This document shows, one piece after another, positions 9,801-19,522 of a stretch of DNA of 64,000 nt. The DNA lies in assembly GCF_011682175.1 (NCBI RefSeq), contig NZ_WHJG01000016.1, positions 1 through 64,000 of the forward strand. Direction: 5' to 3'. Under the pieces are notes generated by a model. It saw only the letters and a list, made by a program, of their open reading frames with translations, was not told where the DNA came from and made no database searches. The position numbers and the translations under genes are program-made. The stretch is from Massilia frigida (GTDB lineage Bacteria; Pseudomonadota; Gammaproteobacteria; Burkholderiales; Burkholderiaceae_D). Numbering within the stretch: position 1 is the stretch's first letter; each line of letters starts with the position of its first letter.

Positions 9801-12800
9801 GATGCGCGTCGACCTCAAGCTGACGAAAGCCGCGTTCGCCTATAACGGCAGCACCAATGCGCTGGCCACCGCGGTGCAGCTGCGCGAACCGTTCTTCTGG
9901 GTCCTGACCCTGAACAACGCCGGTCCCGGCAACAGCAGCGGCACCGTCGTCAGCGACAGCCTGCCAGCCGGCCTGACGCTGTACACCGGCGGCGCGGCCG
10001 CGCCCTACAACGCGGCGCCATACACCGCCGGCCTGACCTGGAGCACCAACAACGGTGCCCCGACCAGCGGCACCTGCAGCGCGGGCGCCACGATCAGCTG
10101 TAACGTCGGCCTGCTGGAAAGCGGCAAGGCGGCCACCGTGCGCATTCCCGTGATCGCCACCGCCGTCAATGCGGCGTTGGAAAACTGCGGCAACGCCACC
10201 ACCAACGATGTCGAGCGCAGCGCGGTCGATAACCGTGGCTGTGCCACCGTTGCGGTGCAGCGCTCCTCGATCGCCGGCTTCGTGTATGAAGACGGCAACA
10301 ACGACGCGGCCAAGGGCGCGGGCGAAAACGGCATTACCGGCGTCACCCTGCGTCTGGATGGTGTCGATATCTACGGCAATACCGTCACCAATGTCACCAC
10401 CACCACCACGGCTGGCGGCGCCTATCTGTTCGACAACCGCTCGCCAGGCACCTATAAAGTGACCGAAGTGCAGCCCGCCACCTACCTCGATGGCAAGGAA
10501 GCTGCTGGCAGCGTGGCCGGCACCGCCAGCGACGCCAGCGGCGACGAGATCAGCAACATCGTCCTGCCGGCTTCCACCAACGCCACCGGCTACCTGTTCG
10601 GCGAACTCAAGCCGGCGACCCTGTCGGGCTTCGTTTTCGTCGACCTCGACACCGACGCCGTGCGCGACGTGACGAACGTACCGGCCACCGACGAAAGCGC
10701 GGGCGTGACCAGCGTGACCATGACCCTGACCGGCACCGATGATCTCGGTCCGGTGAACGCCACCGTGCCGACCGGCGCCAACGGTGCGTACAGCTTTGCC
10801 AACCTGCGCCCTGGTACCTACCAGGTGGTGCAGGCGACCCTGCCGGGCGTGACCCACACCGGCATGACAATCGGCAGCAAGGGCGGCAATGACGGCGCGA
10901 CCGCGCTGGCCGCCAACACCCCGGTCATCGGCGCCACCAAGCGCACCATCGGCAATGTGCCGCTGGTGGCGGGCGACGCCGCCGTCAACTACAACTTCGG
11001 CGAAAGCGGGCAGGGCCTGGGCGGCATCGTCTATGCCGACCTGAACAACAACGGCATCAAGGATGCGGGCGAACCGGGCATTGCCGGCGTCTCGGTCACC
11101 CTGTCGGGCAATACCTCGACCGGCACCAGCGTGTGCGTGGCGATTTCGCCAAATCCGTGTACCATCGTCACCGACAGCAGCGGCGGCTACGGCTTTGCCG
11201 GCCTGCCAGCCAGCGATGCCACCGGCTACGTGCTCACCGAGCAGAGCCAGGCCAGCGCGCCGCTGTCGAGCTACGCCGACGGCATCGACACGGTCGGTAC
11301 CGTCAATGGCGTGGTACGCGGCAGCAAGACCAATGACAGATTCAGCGGCATCGTGATCGGCACCGGCCAGTTCGGCAGCAATTACAACTTCGGCGAATCG
11401 TCCGCCAGCCTGGCGGGCAAGGTCTACCTCGACGCCGACCGCAGCAATACCCTGAACGGCGCCGACACCCTGCTGCCGGGCGTGACCGTGACCCTGTCGG
11501 GCACCACCGCGACCGGCGCCAATCTGTGCACCATCGTGAGCAACTGCGTGGGCACGACTGACGCCAACGGCAACTACTTGTTTACCGGCCTGCCGGCGAG
11601 TAATGGTGCCGGCTATACCGTCACCGAAACCCAGCCGGTCGACTTCATCGATGCCACCAACACCCTCGGCACCGGCGCCACCGTGCCCGGCAACCTTGGC
11701 TTGGCACCCGGCAACAGCGCCTTCACCGGCGTCGTGCTCACCGGCGGCCAGAAGGGCATCGATTACCTGTTCGGCGAAGCCACCGGCAAGCTGAGCGGCT
11801 TTGTGTATGCCGACAAGAACAACAATGGCACGATGGATGCGGACGAAAGCGGCATTGCCGGCGTGACCCTGAACCTGAGCGGCACGGCGGCCAGCGGCGG
11901 CAATGCCTGCGGCACGCCGACCTGCGTGGCCACCACCGGCCCGGACGGCGCGTACACCTTCAGCTTCCTGCGTAACGCCAACGGCGCCGGCTACACCGTC
12001 ACCGAAACCCAGCCGGCCGCTTACCTCGACGGCATCACCCGCAAGGGCAATGTCGGCGGCGCCGCCTGCGCGGGCTGCGTCGATAACGTTGCCAACGTGA
12101 TCGGCACGATTGCGTATGCCGTTGCGACCACGCACACCGACTTCAACTTCGGCGAACTGGTGCCGGCCAGCATCAGCGGTACCGTGTATGCGGACAGCAA
12201 CCAGGATGCCAGCGTCACCACTGGCGAGCAGATCGCCGGCGTGACCGTCACCCTGAGCGGCACCGACGACCGCGGCGCGGCCGTCAGCCTGAGCACGACC
12301 ACTGCGGCCGATGGCACCTACCGCTTCGACAAGCTGCGTCCGAGCAGCGGCGCCGCTTACACCGTGACCGAAACCCATCCGGCCGGCTACAACGACTTCC
12401 CGGGGAACACCGGCAGCCAGCCGGGCACCATCGGCGGCATCACGACCGGCGTGGCGGTACCGAACAGCATCGGCGGCCTGCCGCTGGCGCAGGGCGACAA
12501 TGGCGTGAACTATAACTTCCGCGAAATCGGTGCCAGCATCGCCGGCGCCGTGTATTTCGACGCCAACGACAACGGCGTGCGCGACACCGGCGATACGCCG
12601 CTGGCGGGCGTCGTCGTGCGCCTGACCGGCCCCGTGCCGCGCACCACCGTCACCGGCGCCGATGGCAGCTTCCTGTTCACCGGCCTGATGGCTGGCACCT
12701 ACACCGTGCTTGAAACCCAGCCGGGTGGCGTGTCCGACGGCATCGATGCCGCCGGTTCGGTTGGCGGTACCATCAATGCCCCGAAAAACAGCATCACCGG

Positions 12801-15800
12801 TATCAATCTGACGCCGGGCACGGCCGCCGTGAACTATCTGTTCGGCGAGCGCGGCGCACCGAACACCGGTTCGCTGGCCGGTACCGTGTATGTCGACACC
12901 AACAAGGATGGCAAGCGCGACAGCAACGAGCAATTGCTCAACGGCGTCACCCTGACCCTCAAAGGCAGCGACGGCACGCTACGTACCGTCCAGACCGATA
13001 CCAATGGTAATTACCTGTTCCCGGTGCTTGCGCCAGGCACATACACCCTGGTTGAAACCCAGCCAGCCGGCCTGTCCGATTTCGAGGCTGCCACCGGCAC
13101 CAAGATCGGTACCCTGGGCGGCGGCACTGCCGGGCTGAACACGGTCGCCACCATCGTCATTCCGCCAGCAGGCGGCGCGGCGACCGGCTACGACTTCCGT
13201 GAAATCAATCCGGTGAGCACCGGCCTGGCCAAACTCGGCGGTACTGTGTACGTCGATGGCAACAAGAACGCCAAGCGCGAGCCTGGCGAAGCCTTGCCCG
13301 GCGTGACCGTCACCCTGACCGGTGTCGATGCGAATGGGGTCGCCATTCCGGCGCGCACCACCGTCACCGGCGCCGACGGCAGCTATCTGTTCACCGACCT
13401 GGTTCCGGGCACCTACACGGTGGTCGAAACCCAGCCGGTCGCCTATGGCGACTTCCCGACCAACACCGGCAGCGCCCTCGGCACCGTCGGCGGCACGCTC
13501 GACAAGGGCCCGAACAAAACCACCGCCATCGTGCTGGTGGCCGGCACCGATGCGCGCGACTACGATTTCCGCGAAGCGGGCAGCAGCCTGGCGGGCGTGG
13601 TGTACCGCGACGATAACCACAACGGCGTACAGGACGCCGGCGAGCCAGGTATTGCCGGCGTGCCGCTCAGCGCCATCGGCGGCAAGGGCGAAGCAGGCCG
13701 TGCCACCACCGATGCGGATGGCCGCTTCCTGATCGTCGGCTTGCCGGCCGACACCTACAGCCTGGTGGAAACCCATCCGGCCGGCTACACCGATGGCAAG
13801 GAAACCCCGGGCAAGATCGCCGGCGTGGTCGTCGGGTCGGTCGACAACAGCGCCTTCGACAACACGGCGCCGAAGAACACCATCTCGGCCATCAAGCTGG
13901 GCGTGGCCCAGGATGGCACCGATTACCTGTTCGGCGAACGCCGCGCGCGTCTGGAAGGCTATGTATATGTTGACGCCAACCACAACGGCCAGATGGACGC
14001 GGGCGAAACCCCGTTGCCGGGCGTGCACGTGAGCATGACGGGCATCGACGCCTGCACCATGGGCTGCGTGGCCGTCACTGGCGCCGATGGCAAGTATGTG
14101 TTCGAGAACCTGGTTCCCGGCCGCTACACCCTGCTTGAATCGCAGACCGACCTGCCAACCTCGAAGTACATGGATGGCAAGGAAACCGCTGGTGTCGCAG
14201 GCGGCAAGGTCGACAACAGCAGCTTCGGCACCGCGCCGTCGCAAAACACGATCGCCCAGTTCGACGTGACGAACGACATCATCGCGGCCAATGGCGGCGT
14301 GGTGGGCGGCTACCTGTTCGGCGAACGCCTGCGTCCGGGTCCGGCAACCCGCGCCCCGATCATCAGCGGTTACGTCTGGATGGACCGCGGCCACACCCGC
14401 AACCGTCCCGAGAACCATGAAGGCGTGAAGGATTGGACCGTGGTCCTGACCCAGAACGGCAAACCGGTTTGCACCGTCAAGAGCGATGCCAAGGGCTACT
14501 ACCAGTTCGACAGCCTGCGTTGCCCTGGCTACGAAGGCACGGGCTTGCCGACCGGTCCCGGTTTCGAGATCGTGTTCACCAAGGATGGCAACGGCATGCC
14601 GATCGTCCCGACCTCGGCCGGCAATGCGGGCACGCCGGTGGTAGGCAAGATCACGGGCATTACCTTGACCGACAACAGCGACATTACCGAGCAGAACTTG
14701 CCGCTGACCCCGTCTGGCGTCGTGTACGACAGCGCGACCCGTCAACCGGTGCGTGGCGCGGTCGTGAGCGTGACTGGCCCGGCTGGTTTCAACCCGGCGC
14801 GTCACTTGCTGGGCGGCGTGGAAGCGCTCAACCAGACCACCGGCAGCGATGGTGTGTATCAGTTTGGTTTACTGAACGATTTCCCGGCCGGTGTCTACAA
14901 GCTGGCGATCACCAGCTATCCGGTCGGTTATGTACCGGCTGAATCGGCGAAGATCCCGGCTTGCCAGGGTGCCGCCAGCGTGATGGCCAGCACCAATGCG
15001 GCGCTGATCCAGAAATCCGACGGCGCTCCGGCGCCCGGCGTGAACCTGCACAAGCCGAACGCTTGCGTCGGTGCGGTGCCGGGCGGTGCGGACACCACCC
15101 AGTATTACTACACGTTCACCGTGGGCACGAATGGCGCCCCGGTCGTGAACAACCACCTGCCGATCGACAAGATCGAAGCGGCTGGCCTGGCGCTGACCAA
15201 AACCGGCGACAAGCAGCAGCTCGAATTTGGCGAAAGCCTGCTGTACACCGTGACCGTGCGCCAGACCAGCGGCAGCGCGGTAGCCCAGGCAACGGTGCGC
15301 GACAGCCTGCCGGCCGGCTTCTCGCTGGTGCCTGGCACCGTGAAAGTCGATGGCAAGCCGGTCGCCGATCCGGTGCCAGCGCTTGGCCCGGTCCTGGCCT
15401 TCAACCTGGGTCCGCTGGCAAGCAACAAGCAAGCCGTGCTGACCTACCGCCTGCGTGCCGGCGTCGGCAGCCTGCAAGGCGATGGCATCAACCGTGCGAT
15501 TGCCTACGCCTGTAACGTGGCCGGCGGTTGCGTCACATCGGGTGCTTACCAGCCGCTACCGGGTGCGTACCCGTCCAACAAGGCCGAGTACAAGGTGCGC
15601 CTGAGCGGTGGCGTGTTCACCGAGCAAGCCTGCGTGGCCGGCAAGGTCTTCGTCGACTGCAACGGTAATTCGGTGCAGGACAGCGAAGAGCTGGGCGTGC
15701 CGGGTGTGCGTCTGTACCTGGAAGACGGGACCTCGTTCACCACCGACGTGGAAGGCAAGTACAGCTTCTGCGGCCTCTCCCCGAAATCGCACGTGCTCAA

Positions 15801-16146
15801 GGCCGACAGTTTGACCTTGCCACGCGGCAGCCGCTTGACCACGACCAGCAACCGCAACCTGGGCGATGCCAATAGCATCTGGCTGGACACCAAGAATGGC
15901 GAACTGCTGCGCGCTGACTTTGCCGAGGGTTCGTGCTCGGCGCCGGTCATCGAGCAGGTGAAAGCCCGCCGCAGCCAGGGTGGGGGACGCGCGCCGGAAA
16001 CCGAAGCGCCACGCCTGCCTGGCCTGAAGTTCGACAGCAAAGCACCTGCCGCGCCGCGGCAGGCGACCGACAGCGCCAACCAGGAACTGGTCAAGCCACG
16101 CCAGGGAGCAATCCCTGCCGGCGCGGGAGAAGCCCGTGCGCAATAA
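6823..16146 (+). CDS. giant DUF11 / SdrD-B repeat surface protein (3,107 aa)
   Basis: This is probably a very large cell-surface fibre or adhesin. A signal peptide (SSRVFACLLRVSAIALLGLP, ending LQAAA) leads into about eight DUF11-type repeats, roughly residues 45-1145, with hallmarks such as 'TNNGPDAA', 'VSDSVPAGF' and 'C.....C'. Residues ~1146-2505 hold eleven SdrD-B/Cna-B-like repeats of ~110-140 residues, each starting like 'SLAGTVYVDTNKDGKRD' (D-x-N-x-(D/N)-G calcium-type loops) and ending 'NYNFGE' or 'DYDFRE'. A divergent twelfth (IISGYVWMDRGHTR), a further Cna-B-like unit, one more DUF11 unit (~2790-2925) and a final SdrD-B unit (CVAGKVFVDCNGNSVQDSEE, ~2936-3003) follow. The tail is charged and proline-rich. 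There is no LPXTG or PEP-CTERM anchor. ATG 6835 and TTG 6820 are alternative starts. The 3' end overlaps the next gene by 11 bases. Confidence 0.88.
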   Translation: MKPIMFKSALQVVKSRSSRVFACLLRVSAIALLGLPLQAAAVDLLISQLTDTPDPAVRGGTILYSASVTNNTSDVANNVKVVFTLDPQTSFVSVSDPACVHDAGTNKVTCSYAKVAGDGAGAGTADLLDIDLTVRTLATAGQTVNLLAAVSTTDADSNAGNNSLSQLTTIDNGADLSLVLNGSPASLMASGTLVYTANLTNNGPDAAGATRATFTLSPNLSYLSAAGSGWSCGAAGQVVTCNRPSAAKGALPDIIINTKATGTITGTITSTGVVTISGSATDFNNANDASSANTTITVGTDLAVTKTVSQALVGSGQPVSFTLAPRNLGPMPATNVVVSDSVPAGFAIISASGTGWTCTVNGQNVSCTRASFAVGTLQDIVISATAPVVAAQTAATNSASIGSDTPDGDLTNNSGSVNISIVPDGVDLSITKAKTPNPVAQGANMVSTMRVTNHGPRAAAVGEVKIVETLPPGETFVSASGANWSCAAQVGQDITCTYNVALALNASTSNLGLTTTATLSGTLTNTACAVFTDSGGVQADPVPANNCASATSVSTLTPNSADLQLTKSAAPGTLDWNAPTITYLLTITNAGPAESTNVILSDLIPGHIAGKTVVNASKTGGTSPAGFTCTTGAMVTCFLSSGTMALGSTVEISVTVTRPLLDSSGEPGNKWVNSASVRSNVQGDPVPANNVATADVIVDPVADLTITNTVTPGSVPAGTNATYVLTINNNGPSTANGVTVVDVFNIPEGSMTFISAVASNGGSCAYDAAAKTLNCTMGNMASGATRTVTITVRPDYMDNAPNPRNIGSTATVATSSNESDYANNSGTNALAVTAATLDLLVNNTDNVDPMGFVPAAAGPVFPDNVVTYRNTITNRGPSVATHLVLTYVMKPPVGKSMTFLGGKLLPDGQVYTNYCTQVGNAVTGPAQMSITCNFPTSDILMGNNANTDLYLDFHVDTQPTGSGDTYQSTVSVSSREPEQLMPNNSADQSTTIKMRVDLKLTKAAFAYNGSTNALATAVQLREPFFWVLTLNNAGPGNSSGTVVSDSLPAGLTLYTGGAAAPYNAAPYTAGLTWSTNNGAPTSGTCSAGATISCNVGLLESGKAATVRIPVIATAVNAALENCGNATTNDVERSAVDNRGCATVAVQRSSIAGFVYEDGNNDAAKGAGENGITGVTLRLDGVDIYGNTVTNVTTTTTAGGAYLFDNRSPGTYKVTEVQPATYLDGKEAAGSVAGTASDASGDEISNIVLPASTNATGYLFGELKPATLSGFVFVDLDTDAVRDVTNVPATDESAGVTSVTMTLTGTDDLGPVNATVPTGANGAYSFANLRPGTYQVVQATLPGVTHTGMTIGSKGGNDGATALAANTPVIGATKRTIGNVPLVAGDAAVNYNFGESGQGLGGIVYADLNNNGIKDAGEPGIAGVSVTLSGNTSTGTSVCVAISPNPCTIVTDSSGGYGFAGLPASDATGYVLTEQSQASAPLSSYADGIDTVGTVNGVVRGSKTNDRFSGIVIGTGQFGSNYNFGESSASLAGKVYLDADRSNTLNGADTLLPGVTVTLSGTTATGANLCTIVSNCVGTTDANGNYLFTGLPASNGAGYTVTETQPVDFIDATNTLGTGATVPGNLGLAPGNSAFTGVVLTGGQKGIDYLFGEATGKLSGFVYADKNNNGTMDADESGIAGVTLNLSGTAASGGNACGTPTCVATTGPDGAYTFSFLRNANGAGYTVTETQPAAYLDGITRKGNVGGAACAGCVDNVANVIGTIAYAVATTHTDFNFGELVPASISGTVYADSNQDASVTTGEQIAGVTVTLSGTDDRGAAVSLSTTTAADGTYRFDKLRPSSGAAYTVTETHPAGYNDFPGNTGSQPGTIGGITTGVAVPNSIGGLPLAQGDNGVNYNFREIGASIAGAVYFDANDNGVRDTGDTPLAGVVVRLTGPVPRTTVTGADGSFLFTGLMAGTYTVLETQPGGVSDGIDAAGSVGGTINAPKNSITGINLTPGTAAVNYLFGERGAPNTGSLAGTVYVDTNKDGKRDSNEQLLNGVTLTLKGSDGTLRTVQTDTNGNYLFPVLAPGTYTLVETQPAGLSDFEAATGTKIGTLGGGTAGLNTVATIVIPPAGGAATGYDFREINPVSTGLAKLGGTVYVDGNKNAKREPGEALPGVTVTLTGVDANGVAIPARTTVTGADGSYLFTDLVPGTYTVVETQPVAYGDFPTNTGSALGTVGGTLDKGPNKTTAIVLVAGTDARDYDFREAGSSLAGVVYRDDNHNGVQDAGEPGIAGVPLSAIGGKGEAGRATTDADGRFLIVGLPADTYSLVETHPAGYTDGKETPGKIAGVVVGSVDNSAFDNTAPKNTISAIKLGVAQDGTDYLFGERRARLEGYVYVDANHNGQMDAGETPLPGVHVSMTGIDACTMGCVAVTGADGKYVFENLVPGRYTLLESQTDLPTSKYMDGKETAGVAGGKVDNSSFGTAPSQNTIAQFDVTNDIIAANGGVVGGYLFGERLRPGPATRAPIISGYVWMDRGHTRNRPENHEGVKDWTVVLTQNGKPVCTVKSDAKGYYQFDSLRCPGYEGTGLPTGPGFEIVFTKDGNGMPIVPTSAGNAGTPVVGKITGITLTDNSDITEQNLPLTPSGVVYDSATRQPVRGAVVSVTGPAGFNPARHLLGGVEALNQTTGSDGVYQFGLLNDFPAGVYKLAITSYPVGYVPAESAKIPACQGAASVMASTNAALIQKSDGAPAPGVNLHKPNACVGAVPGGADTTQYYYTFTVGTNGAPVVNNHLPIDKIEAAGLALTKTGDKQQLEFGESLLYTVTVRQTSGSAVAQATVRDSLPAGFSLVPGTVKVDGKPVADPVPALGPVLAFNLGPLASNKQAVLTYRLRAGVGSLQGDGINRAIAYACNVAGGCVTSGAYQPLPGAYPSNKAEYKVRLSGGVFTEQACVAGKVFVDCNGNSVQDSEELGVPGVRLYLEDGTSFTTDVEGKYSFCGLSPKSHVLKADSLTLPRGSRLTTTSNRNLGDANSIWLDTKNGELLRADFAEGSCSAPVIEQVKARRSQGGGRAPETEAPRLPGLKFDSKAPAAPRQATDSANQELVKPRQGAIPAGAGEARAQ

Positions 16147-19100
16147 GCAACCATCCCGCCTGGCCCAGATGAACACCATGACGAACAAAAAACTTCTTCT
16201 TATTCAACGCCGCGGCACCGGTCGCCTGCTGGCGGGTGCGCTGGCGGTGGCCTGCGCTTTCCCGAATGCCGGCGCGCAAGCGCTGCCATCGGCCCCGGCC
16301 GATGCCGGCCTGCGTGCCCAGATGGCGGCGCCGCAACTGTGGAGCGGGCGTCCCGTAGGGCGTCTCGATGCTAGCGCAAAGGTCGCGCGCATCCTGGTCG
16401 AAACCGACCGCGACGGCGTGCCGGCCGACGGCCAGTCGCCGGTGCGCGTGAGCGTGCAGGTGCTGGGCGACGATGGCCAGCCGCTGGCCGATGACGTGCT
16501 GCTGACCTTGGAAGCGTCGGCCGGGCGCATCCTGCTCGACGGCAGCGCCACCGATGCACTCGGCCCGCAAAGCGGCGACGCCGACAAGGTCACGCCCGGC
16601 GTGCAGCTGCGCGTAAAAAACGGCAAGGCGCAGTTCCGCCTGCTGGCCCCGGCCGCCGCGCAGGAAGTCTTGCTGCGCGTTGACGGTGGCAAGATCAGCA
16701 CCCAGGGTGTGATTACCTTCGTTCCGGAACTGCGCCAGATGCTGGCCGTGGGCTTGATCGAAGGCGTCATCAGCAAGCGCCGCCTGAACGCCGGCGACCT
16801 GGCGCCAGCGCGCTTTAACGATGGCTTTGAACAAGACATCACGCGCTGGAGCCGCCAGTTCAACAGCGGCAAGGCCAACGCCAGCGCCCGGACCGCGTTC
16901 TTCGTCAAAGGCACCATCCTCGGCAGCAAGCTGTTGACGGCCGCCTACGATTCGGACCAGCAGACCAAGGAAAAGCTGCAGCGCGACATCAATCCGAACG
17001 AGTTCTACCCGGTCTACGGCGACAGTGCCACTACCGCGTTCGACGCCCGCTCGGCCGGCCGCCTGTACGTGCGCGTCGACGACAAGAAAAGCTATGTGCT
17101 GTACGGCGATTTTTCGACCAGCGAAGGCAGCATGTCGTCGGTTCCCGGCCCGAACACGGGCATGGAAGCGCGCAAGCTCGGCCAGTACCAGCGCACCGCC
17201 ACCGGCCTGCGCGGCAACTGGGACCTGAAACGCGGCAACCTGGGCGGCTTTGCCTTCCACGACAATGCCAAGCAGGTCATCGAAGAATACCGAGCCAACG
17301 GTAGCTCGGGACCGTTCGCCGTGCGCAACAATGGCGCGCTGACCAATTCCGAGCGCGTCGAACTGATCGTGCGCGACAAGAACCAGACCGACCTGGTCAA
17401 GCAGGTCACGCCAATGCGCCGCCTGGACGACTACAGCTTCGAGCCGTTTTCTGGCCGCATCCTGTTCAAGCAGGCCGTGCCATCGCTCACCCCCGAAGGC
17501 GACCCGCAATCGATCCGCGTGACCTACGAAGTGGAGCAGGGCGGCGACGAGTTCTGGGTGATGGGCGTCCATGGCGAATACCGCCTGAGCGACAGCATCA
17601 GCGTCGGCATGGCTGCGGTGGACGACAAGAATCCGCAATCGCCTTACCGCTTGCACAGCGTCAACGCGAGCGTGCAACTGGCGCCAAAAACCAGCATCGT
17701 GGCCGAATTCGCCCAGAGCGAATCGACCAGCTACACGGCCAACGGGCAAGTGTTCACTACCCCGAGCGGGCAGGCGGGCGAGCTGTCGAGTTCGGCGTCG
17801 GGCCAGGCTGCGCGCGTGGCGCTGTCGCACAAGAGCGACGCCTTCGACATGCGTGCCTACTGGCAGCGTGCCGACGATGAATTCAACAATACCGCGGCTG
17901 GCATCAGCCCCGGCCACAGCGATGCCGGCGTGAATGTCAGCGCCAAATTCACGTCCACCACCACGGTGTACGGCAGCGCGCTGCAAAGCAAGGATCAGCA
18001 GGTTGTGGCCCAGCGCGATGCCGTGCGTGTCGGCATGCTGTGGAAGGCCGACCCGCGCCTGACCCTGGACTTCTCCCTGCAACACATGAAGGAAGAGGGC
18101 GAGCTGCGCAACCAGGTCGGCATGGCCAGCAACACCGGCGTGGTGTCGAACGCCAACGGCTTGAACCCGAGCGGCGGCTTCTTCGGCTTCGGCAACACCA
18201 ACAGCGCGATCAGCCCGGTCAACGGCAGCACCATTACCGCCTTCGCACCGGTTGGCGCGACCACCACGCCGGGTACGCGCGGCACCTTGGATGCCAATAC
18301 GGTGGCGATCGGCGCGCAGTACAAGGCGACCGATTCGCTGACTCTGACCGGCGTGATCGAGCATGGCGTATCAAGCAGCGACCAGAAGCGTTACGAGCTG
18401 GGCGCGCAGTATCAATTGTCCGAGCGCAGCCGTGCGTATGCGCGCTACGAGAACCAGACCGGTCTCGCATCGCGCTACGCCTTGAATCCCGCCGAGAAGA
18501 GCAATGCCTTCGTGGCCGGTGTCGAATCGACCTACCTGCCGGGCGCCAGCATCTTCTCCGAATACCGCCTGCGCGACTCCATCGACACCCAACTGGCCGA
18601 CGGGCGCGACCTGCAACTGGCCAGCGGCGCGCGCAACACCTGGAACCTGTCCGAAGGCCTGGCCGTGAGCACCAACGCGGAATACCTGCACGTGTTCGAC
18701 GGCCGCCAGCAAAAGGGCGTGGCCCTGGCGACGGCGCTCGACTACACCGCCAATCCGTTGTGGAAAGCGTCGGTCAAGCTCGAATGGCGCCGCCTGTTCG
18801 ACAGCCCGGGCGACATCGGCAACCAGTCGCAGGACCAGTGGCTCAACACGCTCTCCTTCGTGCGCAAGCTCGACCGCGACTGGACCGTCCTGGCCCGCAA
18901 CTACGCCCTGCTGGCGCGCAACAACGACGACCTGAGCGGCAAGCCGCTGGCCAACAGCCTGCAGGAACGCGCGCAGCTCGGTTTCGCCTGGCGTCCGGTC
19001 GACCGCAACCAGTTCAATGGTTTGGCGCGCTACGAGTACAAGAACGTGCGCGACGGTGCCCGTGCCGATGGCGACAACTATGCCGCGCACATCGTCTCGA

Positions 19101-19513
19101 CCCACCTCGACTACCATCCGAGCCGTCCGTGGTGGAGCACCGGACGCCTGGCCGCCAAGACCAGCCGCGAACGCAACCTGCCGCAGGGCCAGCAGACCTA
19201 CAGCGCCTGGATGGCATCGGGCCGCGTGGTGTACGACATCACCGAAAACTGGGATATCGGCGTGCTCGCCGCCTATCTGCACAGTCCGCAGAACAAGGGC
19301 AGCAGCCAGTATGCGCGCGGGGTCGAAGTCGGCTATCTGGTCAAGGAAAACCTGTGGCTGTCGGCCGGCTACAACGTGAGCGGTTTCCGCGAACGCGATC
19401 TGAGTGCTGCGGACTACACCTCCAAGGGATGGTTCGTGCGCCTGCGCTTCAAGTTTGACGAAAATGTATTCAAAGGCAAGGACCCGGACGCGAATCGCGC
19501 GCTGGCCCGCTAA
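16136..19513 (+). CDS. outer-membrane beta-barrel protein with N-terminal invasin-like Ig domain
   Basis: This is a 1,125-residue protein, probably the outer-membrane partner of the giant repeat protein. After a long signal peptide (GRLLAGALAVACAFPNAGAQ) there is an Ig/Big-1-like domain at about residues 80-195 (RDGVPADGQSPVRVSVQVLG). A conserved linker follows (NPNEFYPVYGDSATTAFDAR, near 285-305). The rest, to the end, is alternating beta strands typical of a barrel of 20 or more strands, for example LYVRVDDKKSYVLYGDFST and WFVRLRFKFDENVF, the likely last strand. It is not a TonB-dependent receptor: I see no plug domain or TonB box. GTG 16136 is chosen because GGAGAAG lies six bases upstream. 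It overlaps the preceding gene, so translation is probably coupled. ATG 16178 is an alternative. Confidence 0.78.
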   Translation: MRNKQPSRLAQMNTMTNKKLLLIQRRGTGRLLAGALAVACAFPNAGAQALPSAPADAGLRAQMAAPQLWSGRPVGRLDASAKVARILVETDRDGVPADGQSPVRVSVQVLGDDGQPLADDVLLTLEASAGRILLDGSATDALGPQSGDADKVTPGVQLRVKNGKAQFRLLAPAAAQEVLLRVDGGKISTQGVITFVPELRQMLAVGLIEGVISKRRLNAGDLAPARFNDGFEQDITRWSRQFNSGKANASARTAFFVKGTILGSKLLTAAYDSDQQTKEKLQRDINPNEFYPVYGDSATTAFDARSAGRLYVRVDDKKSYVLYGDFSTSEGSMSSVPGPNTGMEARKLGQYQRTATGLRGNWDLKRGNLGGFAFHDNAKQVIEEYRANGSSGPFAVRNNGALTNSERVELIVRDKNQTDLVKQVTPMRRLDDYSFEPFSGRILFKQAVPSLTPEGDPQSIRVTYEVEQGGDEFWVMGVHGEYRLSDSISVGMAAVDDKNPQSPYRLHSVNASVQLAPKTSIVAEFAQSESTSYTANGQVFTTPSGQAGELSSSASGQAARVALSHKSDAFDMRAYWQRADDEFNNTAAGISPGHSDAGVNVSAKFTSTTTVYGSALQSKDQQVVAQRDAVRVGMLWKADPRLTLDFSLQHMKEEGELRNQVGMASNTGVVSNANGLNPSGGFFGFGNTNSAISPVNGSTITAFAPVGATTTPGTRGTLDANTVAIGAQYKATDSLTLTGVIEHGVSSSDQKRYELGAQYQLSERSRAYARYENQTGLASRYALNPAEKSNAFVAGVESTYLPGASIFSEYRLRDSIDTQLADGRDLQLASGARNTWNLSEGLAVSTNAEYLHVFDGRQQKGVALATALDYTANPLWKASVKLEWRRLFDSPGDIGNQSQDQWLNTLSFVRKLDRDWTVLARNYALLARNNDDLSGKPLANSLQERAQLGFAWRPVDRNQFNGLARYEYKNVRDGARADGDNYAAHIVSTHLDYHPSRPWWSTGRLAAKTSRERNLPQGQQTYSAWMASGRVVYDITENWDIGVLAAYLHSPQNKGSSQYARGVEVGYLVKENLWLSAGYNVSGFRERDLSAADYTSKGWFVRLRFKFDENVFKGKDPDANRALAR

Positions 19514-19522
19514 TTTCCTGAC

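Noticed and set aside
6904..12933. A 2,009-codon open frame on the minus strand opposite the giant gene
   Set aside because: It is an antisense shadow produced by high GC content and the repetitive codon pattern of the real gene. Its protein is His/Arg/Gly/Ala-rich without domains or a start signal.
6820..15840. Direct repeats in the giant gene as a possible CRISPR or DNA-level tandem array
   Set aside because: The repeats are protein domains of 110-140 residues with diverged DNA and no constant spacer/repeat structure.
16136..19513. TonB-dependent receptor annotation for the barrel protein
   Set aside because: No plug domain or TonB box is visible; an Ig-like domain occupies the N-terminal part.
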